From contig NZ_PVZV01000001.1 of the NCBI RefSeq assembly GCF_002995495.1, positions 992,001 to 1,056,000 of the forward strand: DNA of 64,000 nt, in the 5' to 3' direction. Shown piece after piece: positions 1 through 8,269 of this stretch. The notes beneath the pieces were generated by a model, which saw only the letters and a list, made by a program, of their open reading frames with translations, made no database searches and was not told the origin of the DNA. Position 1 is the first letter of the stretch; each line of letters begins with the position of its first letter. Origin of the DNA: Actinocorallia populi. GTDB taxonomy: Bacteria > Actinomycetota > Actinomycetes > Streptosporangiales > Streptosporangiaceae. Position numbers and translations under genes: made by a program.

Positions 1-531
1 GATCGCGACGACCAGGGCCCAGCCGATGTGCAGGGAGGGCATGGCGGCGAACTGGTTGGCCAGGCCCTCGGTGTCGACCTCGCCGTAGGGGGAGGGGCCG
101 ACGAGGCGGCCGGTGTCGATGAGGCCGAAGCCCGGGACCATGCGGGGCGGGGCCAGAGGGAAGGCCAGGTGCAGCAGGAGGGCCGTGCCGGTGAGCACGG
201 TCAGGGTGCGGCGCACCCAGACGTAGTGCGCGGGGTGGCGGCTGAACATCCAGACGAGGAACACGATCGTCGCGGGGAAGTGGACGGTGGTGTAGAAGAC
301 GTTGGCGGCCTTCTGCAGGACCTCGCCGTGCAGGATCAGCGCCTGGACGGACGCCTCGTGGGGCAGGTGGGCCGCGCGTTCCCAGCTCCAGACCCGGGTG
401 GCGTTGGCGAAGGCGTCGCTCAGGTTGCCGTCGGCCAGCAGCCGCCCCAGCCGGTACACGCCGTACAGGACGGTGATGAGGGCGAGTTCGGCGAGGACCC
501 TCGGACGGGAGGCGGGGGGCGCCTGCTGCAC
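1..531 (-). CDS. PAP2-superfamily membrane phosphatase, 3' end cut by window
   Basis: The visible 177 codons start at a GTG preceded by an AGGAAA-like ribosome site and run off the window edge. Hydrophobic segments lie near residues 13-30, 83-97 and 108-125. The stretch around residues 128-136 (APPRMVPGF) and the PSLHIGW motif near residue 166, with catalytic-type His168, are those of PAP2 proteins related to inositol phosphorylceramide synthase. The expected role is removal or transfer of a lipid-linked phosphate at the cytoplasmic membrane. The second catalytic His and the last helices would lie outside the window. The substrate is not predictable. The gene lies downstream of the MMPL gene but a strong terminator separates them. 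Confidence 0.8.
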   Translation of the reverse strand, partial: MQQAPPASRPRVLAELALITVLYGVYRLGRLLADGNLSDAFANATRVWSWERAAHLPHEASVQALILHGEVLQKAANVFYTTVHFPATIVFLVWMFSRHPAHYVWVRRTLTVLTGTALLLHLAFPLAPPRMVPGFGLIDTGRLVGPSPYGEVDTEGLANQFAAMPSLHIGWALVVAI

Positions 532-598
532 GGCACTTTCCTTTCTGGACCGACCGCCCGAAGCCGGAACCGGCGCTCGCCGGTGGCGGGCGTGGGAA

Positions 599-632
599 GG
601 CGGGTCCCGCCGTGGGGGTGGCGGGACCCGCC
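599..632 (-). terminator. Intrinsic terminator of the TetR/MMPL operon
   Basis: Perfect 13-bp arms (GGCGGGTCCCGCC at 599-611 and GGCGGGACCCGCC at 620-632) enclose an 8-nt loop. It sits just after the MMPL stop codon. There is no long U-tract, as is usual in high-GC actinobacteria. Confidence 0.75.
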
Positions 633-643
633 GGGGGCGGGGC

Positions 644-2818
644 TTAGCGGGGGGCTCCGGCGGGTTCGGGAAGGCGGGGTTCGGGGGCGTCGAGGGCGCG
701 GCGGAGTTTCTCGCCCTCGATGTCGAGGTCGGGCAGGGCGCGGTCCAGGGGGCGGGGGAGCCACCAGGCGGCCTTGCCCAGGAGCGCCATCACCGCGGGG
801 ACCAGGGTCATGCGGACGATGAAGGCGTCGATGAAGACGCCGACGGCCAGGGCGAAGCCGATGGACTTGATGATGGGGTCGGGGGTGAGCACGAAGCCGG
901 CGAACACCGCGATCATGATGAGGGCGGCGGCGGTGACGACGCGGGCGTTGTGGCCCAGGCCGTTGACGGTGGCCTGGCGGGGGGAGTCGCCGTGGACGAA
1001 GTCCTCGCGCATCCGGGAGACGAGGAACACCTCGTAGTCCATGGCCAGCCCGAACAGGATGCCGATCAGGATGATGGGCAGGAAGCTGACCAGGGGGCCG
1101 GGGGTGTCCACGCCGACCAGCCCGGCGAGGTGGCCCTGCTGGAAGACCAGGACGGTGAGGCCGAAGGTGGAGCCGACGGTCAGCAGGAACCCGGCCGCCG
1201 CCTTGACGGGCACCAGCACCGAGCGGAAGACCAGCATCAGCAGCAGGACCGACAGGCCCACCACCAGCAGCAGGTAGACCGGCAGGGCGTCGGCGAGCTT
1301 GGCGGAGATGTCGATGCCGATCGCGGTGACGCCGGTCAGCGCGACCTCGGCGCCTCGCACGTCGGCGACCCGGTCGCGGATGGCGTGGACGGTGTCCTCG
1401 GTCGCGGTGTCGGTGGGGCCGGTGGCCGGGATGACGGCGACCAGCGCCGTGGTCCCCGCCTCGTTGAACTGGGCGGGCGCGACGGCCTGCACGCCCTTGA
1501 CGCCGCCGATGAGAGCGGTGGTCCGTTCGGCGGCCGCGCGGGTGGCGGCGGCGTCGCCGCCGGAGACCACGGCGACCAGCCGCCCGTTGAAGCCCTCGCC
1601 GAACCCTTCGCTGGTCAGGTCGTAGGCCTTGCGCTGGGGGGTGTCCTCGGCCGCGGTGCCGGCGTCGGGCAGGGCCAGGTGCATGTCGGTCACCGGGAGG
1701 GCCAGCGCGCCCAGCGCCAGCACTCCGGCCAGCAGGACGGGCACGCGCACCCGGATGACGAAACGCCCCCACCGGTAGCCGAAGGGCTCCTTGCCGTGCG
1801 CGGCCGCGGCGGCCCCGGCGCCGGTGCGCCGCTTGCGGGGGAGGATCCTGGCCCCGGCGAAGGCGAGCACCGCGGGCAGCAGGGTCAGCGCCACCAGCAC
1901 GGCCACCGTGACGGTGGCGGCCGCGGCCAGGCCCATGGCGGTCAGGAACGGGATGCCGACGACGGCCAGGCCCGCCAGGGCGATGACCACGGTGGCGCCG
2001 GCGAACACGACGGCCGACCCGGCGGTGCCGATCGCCCGTCCGGCGGCGTCCCGCGCCTCCAGCCCCTCCAGCAGGTTCTGCCGGTAGCGGGAGGTGATGA
2101 ACAGCGAGTAGTCGATGCCGACGGCCAGTCCCAGCATCAGCGCGAGCACCGGGCTGGCGTCGTTGAGCTCCACCACGCCGGTCAGCGCGTACAACCCGGC
2201 CATGCCGACGCCGACGCCGACCAGGGCGTTGAGCAGCGTCATCCCGGCGGCCACCAGCGAACCGAAGGTGATGACCAGGACGACGGCGGCGACGAGCACG
2301 CCGATCGCCTCGGCCGCCCCGCCGAAGTGGGTCTCCTGGACGATCTCGCCGCCGACCTCCACCCGCAGCCCCTGGCCGTCGCGGGCGATGTCCTTGTAGG
2401 CGGTGCGCTGCTCGGCGGTGATGTCGGCGACCTTGCCGGCGAACTGCACCTGGACCAGGGCGTACCGGCCGTCGGGCGACACGGAGCGGGCCTGGAAGGG
2501 GTCGACGGCGGCGGTCACGCCGGGGATCGCGGCGGCCTTCCGGACGATGGGCGCGACCTGGTCGGGGGTCAGCTTCCGGTCCTGCGGGGCGGCGATGACG
2601 ATCGTCCCGGTGGTGCCCGTGGCCTGCGGGAACTGCGTCCCCAGCGCGTCCATGGCCCGTTGGGACTCGGTGCCGGGCATGCGGAACTCGGCGGTGGTCG
2701 CGCCGCTGAAGGCGGCCGCCGCCCCGCCCATCAGCCCGAGCAGCAGCAGCCAGATCGCCACGACGAGGCCGCGGTGCCCGAAGCACCATCGGCCCAGCCG
2801 GTACAGCAGGGTCGCCAT
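644..2818 (-). CDS. MMPL-family RND transporter
   Basis: The 724-residue protein has the family layout: an N-terminal helix (about residues 18-38), a large extracytoplasmic domain, a block of helices (about 165-330), a second soluble domain and a second helix block ending near residue 690. MMPL proteins export lipids, siderophores or drugs using the proton gradient. The ATG lies 48 bp downstream of a TetR gene on the same strand, and a near-perfect operator lies upstream of both genes. This arrangement suggests a ligand-inducible efflux pump controlled by that repressor. No lipid-biosynthesis gene is adjacent, so drug or lipid efflux cannot be told apart. Confidence 0.9.
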   Translation of the reverse strand: MATLLYRLGRWCFGHRGLVVAIWLLLLGLMGGAAAAFSGATTAEFRMPGTESQRAMDALGTQFPQATGTTGTIVIAAPQDRKLTPDQVAPIVRKAAAIPGVTAAVDPFQARSVSPDGRYALVQVQFAGKVADITAEQRTAYKDIARDGQGLRVEVGGEIVQETHFGGAAEAIGVLVAAVVLVITFGSLVAAGMTLLNALVGVGVGMAGLYALTGVVELNDASPVLALMLGLAVGIDYSLFITSRYRQNLLEGLEARDAAGRAIGTAGSAVVFAGATVVIALAGLAVVGIPFLTAMGLAAAATVTVAVLVALTLLPAVLAFAGARILPRKRRTGAGAAAAAHGKEPFGYRWGRFVIRVRVPVLLAGVLALGALALPVTDMHLALPDAGTAAEDTPQRKAYDLTSEGFGEGFNGRLVAVVSGGDAAATRAAAERTTALIGGVKGVQAVAPAQFNEAGTTALVAVIPATGPTDTATEDTVHAIRDRVADVRGAEVALTGVTAIGIDISAKLADALPVYLLLVVGLSVLLLMLVFRSVLVPVKAAAGFLLTVGSTFGLTVLVFQQGHLAGLVGVDTPGPLVSFLPIILIGILFGLAMDYEVFLVSRMREDFVHGDSPRQATVNGLGHNARVVTAAALIMIAVFAGFVLTPDPIIKSIGFALAVGVFIDAFIVRMTLVPAVMALLGKAAWWLPRPLDRALPDLDIEGEKLRRALDAPEPRLPEPAGAPR

Positions 2819-2866
2819 GAGGGAACGCGCCTTTCCTTCGTTGATCGTTGAGGGGTGCGGTGGGGG

Positions 2867-3415
2867 TCAGCCGCGGGTGCGGTCCAGCGTGCGCAGCGCG
2901 CCGGTGGTCAGCGCCTCGCGCAGGCTCTCGTCGTCGCAGGGCGGGTCGATCGCGCAGGCCAGGAAGACTCCGCTCAGGGCCATGACCGCGAAGACCCGCT
3001 CCCTGGGGTCGTCCGAGCGGCTCGCCATCGCGTCGACCAGCCGGTGCTTGACGCCTTCGATGTCCTCGAGGCCGAGGTCGGGGGGCAGGTCGCCCGGGTT
3101 GTCGAACAGCAGCTTGATCTCACGCCGGAACCGCAGGGTGAGGTCGACGAACCCGGTGACCGCGCCGACGGCGGCCTCCCGGCTGTCCAGGGCGTCCAAC
3201 CGGACGCTCAGCGCCATCGCCTCCCGGCCGACCGGCAGCAGCAGTTCGGCCAGGATCGCCTCCTTGTTGCTGAAGTGGTACAGCAGCGACGCCTTCGAGC
3301 AGTCGGCGTCGGCGGCGATGTCCGCCAGCGACGTCCCGCGGAAGCCGTGCCGGCCGAACAGGCGCAACGCCGAGGCGAGGAGCCGGTCCCGCAGGCCTGA
3401 GGAGGAGCGAGCCAT
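2867..3415 (-). CDS. TetR/AcrR-family repressor of the MMPL operon
   Basis: The 182-residue protein has an N-terminal helix-turn-helix (about residues 8-55: RLLASALRLFGRHG, then SLADIAADADCSKASLLYHF). The rest is a divergent helical ligand domain. It is the first gene of a two-gene unit with the MMPL exporter. A perfect 16-bp inverted repeat begins 13 bp upstream of the start codon, so autorepression is likely. The inducer is unknown. Confidence 0.9.
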   Translation of the reverse strand: MARSSSGLRDRLLASALRLFGRHGFRGTSLADIAADADCSKASLLYHFSNKEAILAELLLPVGREAMALSVRLDALDSREAAVGAVTGFVDLTLRFRREIKLLFDNPGDLPPDLGLEDIEGVKHRLVDAMASRSDDPRERVFAVMALSGVFLACAIDPPCDDESLREALTTGALRTLDRTRG

Positions 3416-3428
3416 GAGATCACGATAA

Positions 3429-3462
3429 CTGTCCGAACGGTCAGTCCTGACCGTTCGGACAG
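3429..3462. promoter_or_regulatory. Perfect palindromic operator upstream of TetR/MMPL
   Basis: CTGTCCGAACGGTCAG (3429-3444) is repeated exactly inverted at 3447-3462 with a 2-bp spacer. It lies immediately upstream of the TetR start and fits a TetR-dimer operator. It also lies 29 bp past the 3' end of the MFS gene, so it serves only the leftward operon. Confidence 0.8.
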
Positions 3463-3491
3463 GAAAGCGCTGTGGCCTCCATCACCGCCGC

Positions 3492-4904
3492 TCAGCCGCC
3501 CCGCCCGCGCAGGGCGAGGGCCAGGGCCAGCTGGGGCAGGGCGGCGAGGGCGAACAGCAGCCAGGAGGGCGACCACAGGGAGCCGAGCCCGTAGGCGGCG
3601 AAGACCAGCACGGCGACGACCTCCATGCCGAAGCCCGCCAGGGAGGTGACGGTCGCCCGCGAACGGTCGGCGAGCCGGTGCTGCAGCCGCGCCTCCGTGC
3701 CGGCCATCGTCCACTGGACGAGCCCGAAGGCGACCCCGATCGGCACGAACCCGAGCGGATGGCGCACCGCCGCCCCGACGGCCAGGCAGACCGCCGCGAA
3801 GGCCAGTGCGACGGACGGCCGCAGACCGCCGCGCCCCGCGCACCAGCCGCCCACCGCGTCCCCCGCCGCGGGCAGCAGCACCAGCAGGGGCACCAGGGAG
3901 GACACGCCCCCCGACGCCTCGCCGGCCAGCAACGGCAGGTATTCGTCCATCGACGAAAGCCCCGACATCAGCACGACGGCCCACAACAGCCGCCGGACCG
4001 CCGGGGCGCCCCGCACCTGCGCCAGCCCGTCCCGCAACACCACCCGAAACCCCGGCTCACCGTCCTCGTCCCCACCGCCGCCAAGTCCGAGCCCACACCC
4101 CTCACCGCCGCCGCCACGGTCATCGCCGCTGCCGCTGCCGTTGCCGTTGTTGTTGCTGCCGTCGCCGTCGCTGCTGCTGTTGCCGCAGCTGTCGCAGCCG
4201 CTGTTGCCGTGGCTGCCACTGCCGCTGTCACCGTCGCGCCCGCCGTCGTGTTCGCCGCGCCTCTCGGTGCCGTCGCGGGTCTCCTCGGTGGCTCCGGAGC
4301 GTTCGCCGGTCGTGCCGGTTGCGGTGCTGTGGCGGCGGTCGTCGTGCCGGTGTTCGGGGAGGGAGCGGGCGACCGCGGCGGTGAGCAGCGGGACGAGCAC
4401 GCTGGCGATGCCGAGGGAGAGGAAGCCGCCCGCGGCCAGGACGGGGGCGGCGACGGCGGAGGCGGCCATGGCGGCGGTGGTGCCGAGGGCGCGGGCGCGG
4501 CCGAAGACGCGGGGGTAGGAGGCGGCGGCCCCCAGCCGGGCGAGTTCCTCGTAGAGGAGCGCCTCGTGGGCTCCGGAGGCCAGCGCGCCGCCCGCGCCCC
4601 ACAGGACGAAGCCGGCCGCGAACGCCGGGTAGGACGGGAAGAACGTCCACAGGGCGTAGCCCAGGCCGGTGACCAGCGGGGCGAGGATCAGGAGCCTGCG
4701 GCGGGAGAAGACGTCGGCGAGGAGGCCGGACGGGATCTCCAGCAGGAACGAGACCGCCGACCAGAGGATGAACAGCGTCGAGATCTGCGCGGCCGACAGC
4801 CCGGTCTCGGCGAACAGCAGCGCGTAGACCGGGTACAGCAGGATGAGGTCCGTGAGGAACGCGTAGGCGTAGACCTTACGGACGAGACGGGACTCAGGTG
4901 AAGA
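3492..4904 (-). CDS. MFS transporter with expanded central linker; 5' end unresolved
   Basis: The open frame codes for a recognisable major-facilitator protein: first helix near VYAYAFLTDLILLYPVYALL, an MFS motif-A-like GLLADVFSRRR loop between helices 2 and 3, and a C-terminal half ending at 3492. Homology clearly extends to about codon 10. However, an in-frame TGA lies at 4905-4907, and the frame has no ATG, GTG or TTG until the ATG at 4469, which would delete the first four or more helices. An in-frame GTG at 4920-4922 precedes the TGA by five codons. The gene may use a non-standard start, carry a nonsense mutation, or contain a sequence error. About 100 residues between helices 6 and 7 are low-complexity Gly/Ser/Asp/Asn/Arg. 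The substrate is unknown. Confidence 0.65.
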   Translation of the reverse strand, partial: SSPESRLVRKVYAYAFLTDLILLYPVYALLFAETGLSAAQISTLFILWSAVSFLLEIPSGLLADVFSRRRLLILAPLVTGLGYALWTFFPSYPAFAAGFVLWGAGGALASGAHEALLYEELARLGAAASYPRVFGRARALGTTAAMAASAVAAPVLAAGGFLSLGIASVLVPLLTAAVARSLPEHRHDDRRHSTATGTTGERSGATEETRDGTERRGEHDGGRDGDSGSGSHGNSGCDSCGNSSSDGDGSNNNGNGSGSGDDRGGGGEGCGLGLGGGGDEDGEPGFRVVLRDGLAQVRGAPAVRRLLWAVVLMSGLSSMDEYLPLLAGEASGGVSSLVPLLVLLPAAGDAVGGWCAGRGGLRPSVALAFAAVCLAVGAAVRHPLGFVPIGVAFGLVQWTMAGTEARLQHRLADRSRATVTSLAGFGMEVVAVLVFAAYGLGSLWSPSWLLFALAALPQLALALALRGRGG

Positions 4905-4942
4905 TCAATGTCGTCGGTTCACACACCCACCCTAGCCGGAGG

Positions 4943-4980
4943 GGGCCGTCCGGTCCCGTCCTTTTCCGGGCGGACGGCCC
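4943..4980 (-). terminator. Intrinsic terminator after the cupin gene
   Basis: Perfect 10-bp arms GGGCCGTCCG (4943-4952) and CGGACGGCCC (4971-4980) enclose an 18-nt loop. The hairpin lies between the cupin stop codon and the 5' end of the MFS frame on the same strand, so the two genes are probably separate transcription units. Confidence 0.6.
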
Positions 4981-5007
4981 GGTCGGCCGGTTCCGCGGGT
5001 CCCGGGG

Positions 5008-5415
5008 TCAGGAGCCCATCTGGTCGGCGGCCGAGAGGTGCTCGACCGTGATCCCGGTGTCGGTGAACGTCCGGGTCACCGTGCCCGAGGTGTAGACCCA
5101 CAGGATCCGCAGCGGCGTCCGCCCGACGTTGCGGAACAGGTGCGGTACGGGGGAGGGGATGTAGGTGGTGTCGAACCGGCGCAACCGGGTGACGGAGCCC
5201 TCCACCATGACCTCGGCCTCGCCTTCCAGGATGGTGACGTGTTCGTCGCAGTTGTGGGAGTGCATCGGCGCACCGCTGCCCACGGGGTAGACGCTCATCC
5301 CGCTGGTGATCCTGTTCTCGCCGCGGGCGGAGGGCGTCGTGATCAGCGGGGTGGTGCGGATGGAGCCGCCGCGGTCCAGCAGCGGGACCTCGGCGGCCTT
5401 GATGATCACGGTCAT
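5008..5415 (-). CDS. Small cupin-domain protein
   Basis: A 135-residue single-domain cupin. The ATG at 5415 is chosen because a strong GGAGGAG site sits just upstream; an in-frame start 51 bp further upstream lacks one. Cupin motif 1 is complete (H52, H54, E58, then Gly after six residues) and motif 2 contributes H92 with N96, so a 3-His/1-Glu metal site is intact. Such proteins can be small dioxygenases, isomerases or ligand sensors. It is divergent from the catabolic genes starting at 5606 and may act in the same pathway. Confidence 0.85.
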   Translation of the reverse strand: MTVIIKAAEVPLLDRGGSIRTTPLITTPSARGENRITSGMSVYPVGSGAPMHSHNCDEHVTILEGEAEVMVEGSVTRLRRFDTTYIPSPVPHLFRNVGRTPLRILWVYTSGTVTRTFTDTGITVEHLSAADQMGS

Positions 5416-5605
5416 GTTCTCTCCTCCTGGGCGGGGTTCCGCAGGGTTCGAGGTTAAAACGGACACGAAGCATCTACCGCCCCAAGACGTTCAGGTTTAC
5501 CTTGCACTGAGCGGTATGTGATCCAGGTCGCCTCCCGGGTACGGTCGAGCGCTATCGTCCCTCCCGAGTGCTCGGGATCACACAGGCAGAAGGTTCCAGC
5601 AGGTC

Positions 5606-6193
5606 ATGAGACTTCCGATCATCCAGCCCGAGGACATGAACGAACGGCAGAAGGAGGTCGGCGCCCGTATCGCCGGCCGCCGGGGCGCGGTCCGCGGGCC
5701 CTTCCAGGTCTGGCTCCGGAGTCCGGAGCTGTGCGACCGGGTGGAGGCCCTGGGGGCGTTCGTCCGGTTCGAGTCGAGCCTGCCGTTGCGGTTGCGCGAG
5801 TTGTCGCTGCTGATGGCGGCACGGCACTGGGACGCCCAGTACTCCTGGAACGCCCATGTGGACAAGGCGGTCGAGGCGGGCATCCCCGCGGCGGCCGTCC
5901 AGGCGATCGCCGAGCGCCGCGAGCCGGTCTTCGACCGGGAGGAGGACGAGGCCTTCTACCGGTTCTGCCACGAGCTCCTCGAGGAGCACTTCGTCCAAGA
6001 GGAGACCTTCCGCCGGGCGGAGGGCCACTTCGGGGCGCAGGGCCTGGTGGACGCGGTCGGCTCGCTGGGCAACTTCAGCATGCTCGGCATGTGCCTCAAC
6101 GCCTTCCAGGTGGACCTTCAGCCCGACCGCGTTCCCCCCTTCCCCGACATCCGCGGCTACGAGCGGGTGGCCGAGGAGGGGATCGGGAGCTGA
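5606..6193 (+). CDS. Carboxymuconolactone decarboxylase-like protein
   Basis: The 195-residue helical protein carries the family core near residues 63-85 (ELSLLMAARHWDAQYSWNAH). The Glu and the final His are conserved. The AhpD-type CxxC pair is absent, so thiol peroxidase activity is unlikely and the gamma-carboxymuconolactone-decarboxylase side of the family is favoured. It is followed 59 bp later by a binding lipoprotein and then a LysR gene, all on the same strand, ahead of a ring-cleavage-type operon. The actual reaction is not established. Confidence 0.8.
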   Translation: MRLPIIQPEDMNERQKEVGARIAGRRGAVRGPFQVWLRSPELCDRVEALGAFVRFESSLPLRLRELSLLMAARHWDAQYSWNAHVDKAVEAGIPAAAVQAIAERREPVFDREEDEAFYRFCHELLEEHFVQEETFRRAEGHFGAQGLVDAVGSLGNFSMLGMCLNAFQVDLQPDRVPPFPDIRGYERVAEEGIGS

Positions 6194-6252
6194 CGCTCGC
6201 GGGCGTCCCGGCGCCCGCCTCACCCCGCAGAATCCGAAAGGAGGCATCCCCC

Positions 6253-7191
6253 ATGCCTTCTGCTCGTCTCCGTCCCCTCGGCGTGCTGGCCGCCGTGGCG
6301 GGCTGCCTGGTCCTCGGCGCCTGCGGCTCGGCCGGAGCCGGCGACGGGCCGGTCAGGCTCGGTTTCGTCAACGGCGCCAACGCCGAGTTCCACTCCTGCC
6401 TGCTGAAGTCCGTCACCAGGGAGGCGAAGGCGGCCGGAGCCGCGCTGTTCACCGCCAACTCCCATCAGGACCCGGGGGCGGAACTGGCCAACATCCAGGA
6501 CATGCTCTCTCGGAAGGTGGACGCGCTGATCGTGCAGACGGTCGACGTGGACCGCCTGAAGGACGGCATCGCCAGGGCGAAGGGCGCGGGAGTCCCGGTC
6601 TTCCTGACGTCCGTGGCCCCGGCCGATCCCGGCGACGTCCTGGGGGCGGCCGTCGTGGACCTGAGGCGGGTCGGCGGGCTCGACGCGGAGTGGGTCGCCG
6701 GGGACGCCCGGGGGCGGAAGGCCGAAGCGGGGGTGATCGCCGGAGCCCCGGGCGCGGCCTCCGACCTGCTGGTGTCGGGCTTCCGGGAGGCGCTGCCCGG
6801 CAATGTGCGGCTGGCCGCCGAACAGCCCGGCATGTTCAACCGGGTGAAGGCGCGGGAGGCCGCCGAGAAGATGATCAAGGATCATCCCGGTCTCGACTAC
6901 GTGTTCGCCGCCAACGAGGAGATGGCCTTCGGCGCGCTGGACGCGTTCCGGGCGGCGAAGGCGAAGGTCGAGATCGTCACGGTCAACGGCACCGCGGAAG
7001 GCCTCGCGGCGGTGAAGGACGGGCGCTTCGCCGCCACCGTCGCCAACTCGCCCACCACCACCGGGCAGCTGGCGGTGCGCAACACGCTCGCGTTGTTGCG
7101 GGGCGGGCCCGCGGACCGGATCGCCCAGGTGCCGGTGCGCCTGATCACCTCCGAAAACCTGGCCGAAGCGCCTCAGTACTGCCTGGACTAG
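6253..7191 (+). CDS. Sugar-type ABC substrate-binding lipoprotein (orphan)
   Basis: A 312-residue periplasmic-binding-protein type I (ribose/rhizopine-like, Peripl_BP_4) protein. The ATG at 6253 follows a GAAAGGAGG site and opens a lipoprotein signal with lipobox LGAC and acylated Cys24. Features typical of the fold include the hinge segments near DMLSRKVDALIVQTVD and ANEEMAFGALDAFRAA. No permease or ATPase gene is adjacent, so it must work with a transporter elsewhere or act as a sensor. Its position between a catabolic gene and a LysR gene suggests it captures the pathway substrate. Confidence 0.85.
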   Translation: MPSARLRPLGVLAAVAGCLVLGACGSAGAGDGPVRLGFVNGANAEFHSCLLKSVTREAKAAGAALFTANSHQDPGAELANIQDMLSRKVDALIVQTVDVDRLKDGIARAKGAGVPVFLTSVAPADPGDVLGAAVVDLRRVGGLDAEWVAGDARGRKAEAGVIAGAPGAASDLLVSGFREALPGNVRLAAEQPGMFNRVKAREAAEKMIKDHPGLDYVFAANEEMAFGALDAFRAAKAKVEIVTVNGTAEGLAAVKDGRFAATVANSPTTTGQLAVRNTLALLRGGPADRIAQVPVRLITSENLAEAPQYCLD

Positions 7192-7209
7192 CGGAAAGTC
7201 GGATAAATC

Positions 7210-8121
7210 ATGGATCGTCTGCTCGTCATGCGCAGCTTCGTCACCGTCGCGAAGGTCGGCAGCTTCAGCGGGGCCGCCAAGATACTGGGCACCTCGGGGT
7301 CGCTCATCTCCCGCCACGTGGCGGACCTGGAGAAGCAGGTCGGGGTCCGGCTGGTCAACCGCACCGCGCGGTCGGTCAGCCTGACCGAGCCCGGCGTGCG
7401 CTACAGCCGGTTCGCCCAGCGGATCCTCGAGGAGATCGACGACGAGGACGCCGGCATCGCCGAGATGCACGACCGCCCCGAGGGCTCGTTGTCGATCATC
7501 TGTCCCAAGTGGATCGGCGGCCTCGACCTGGGGGATGCCATCGCGGCGTTCTCGGTGGCGCATCCCAAGATCACGGTGCGGTTCGAGCTCGGCGGGATGT
7601 CCGACCGCACGTACGACTTCCTGGACAGCGGGTTCGACGTCGCGTTCCACACGCGCGACCTGCGGGACTCCAGCGTGCGGTTGAAGAAGATCGCCTCGCT
7701 GCCGTTCGTGTTGTGCGCGGCGGAGTCCTACATCGGCAGGCACGGGCTGCTGACCGACCCCAACGACCTGGCGCACCACGACTGCCTCGTGCACGTCAAC
7801 GACCCGGTGTGGCGGATCGGCCACGGGCACGCCAGCACGCTGCACAAGATCCGCAACATCGCGTTCCTGTCGAACTCCTACATCGCCCTGCAGAAGGCCG
7901 CCGTGCACGGGCGGGGCATCGCGCTGGTCCCGCACCGCCCGGCCTACGACGACCTCATGAGCGGCGCCCTGCGGCCGCTGCTGCCGGAGCTGCCCGTTCC
8001 GGCCCGGTCGCTGTACGCCATCTTCGGGCCGGCGCAGCAGGCGCCGAAGAAGGTCGAGGTCTTCCTGGACTTCCTGACGCGCTGGTTTTCGGACAACCCG
8101 ATTCCCTCGTTTCAGATGTAG
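7210..8121 (+). CDS. LysR-family transcriptional regulator
   Basis: The 303-residue protein has the N-terminal winged helix-turn-helix (residues about 1-60: FVTVAKVGSFSGAAKILGTS, then LISRHVADLEKQVGVRL) followed by a periplasmic-binding-like co-inducer domain (about 90-295). It starts 18 bp after the binding lipoprotein and lies directly upstream of the dioxygenase operon on the same strand. It is the obvious candidate activator of that operon, acting at the sites around 8148-8213, with a pathway intermediate as co-inducer. Confidence 0.9.
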   Translation: MDRLLVMRSFVTVAKVGSFSGAAKILGTSGSLISRHVADLEKQVGVRLVNRTARSVSLTEPGVRYSRFAQRILEEIDDEDAGIAEMHDRPEGSLSIICPKWIGGLDLGDAIAAFSVAHPKITVRFELGGMSDRTYDFLDSGFDVAFHTRDLRDSSVRLKKIASLPFVLCAAESYIGRHGLLTDPNDLAHHDCLVHVNDPVWRIGHGHASTLHKIRNIAFLSNSYIALQKAAVHGRGIALVPHRPAYDDLMSGALRPLLPELPVPARSLYAIFGPAQQAPKKVEVFLDFLTRWFSDNPIPSFQM

Positions 8122-8147
8122 CGGAGAGTGACGGCGATCCGCCCCGT

Positions 8148-8162
8148 GCAAGTAAGGTTTGC
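8148..8162. promoter_or_regulatory. Candidate LysR box upstream of the dioxygenase operon
   Basis: GCAA-N7-TTGC (GCAAGTAAGGTTTGC) is a short interrupted dyad of the T-N11-A type that LysR proteins bind. It begins 37 bp upstream of the proposed -35 hexamer at 8185, close to where an activator site is expected. The assignment rests on position and symmetry only. Confidence 0.4.
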
Positions 8163-8184
8163 GACTTTCGCGGTGCTTGAGGTG

Positions 8185-8213
8185 TTGGTTATGGCTTGTC
8201 AGCTTCCTAGGAT
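8185..8213 (+). promoter_or_regulatory. Sigma-70-type promoter of the dioxygenase operon
   Basis: TTGGTT (8185-8190) and TAGGAT (8208-8213) are separated by 17 bp. Transcription would start near 8220, giving a leader of about 50 nt before the GTG at 8270. Confidence 0.5.
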
Positions 8214-8269
8214 CGACATGTGCCGGTGACGGAGGTCACGCTCCGGTACTGACGAGGAGGGTGACGGCA

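Noticed and set aside
302-2851. An 849-residue plus-strand frame opposite the MMPL gene
   Set aside because: Gly/Asp/Gln-rich shadow with no domain; the MMPL reading on the other strand is unambiguous.
5440-5460. GGGTTCGAGGTTA resembling a tRNA T-arm
   Set aside because: No acceptor, D or anticodon stems can be folded around it.
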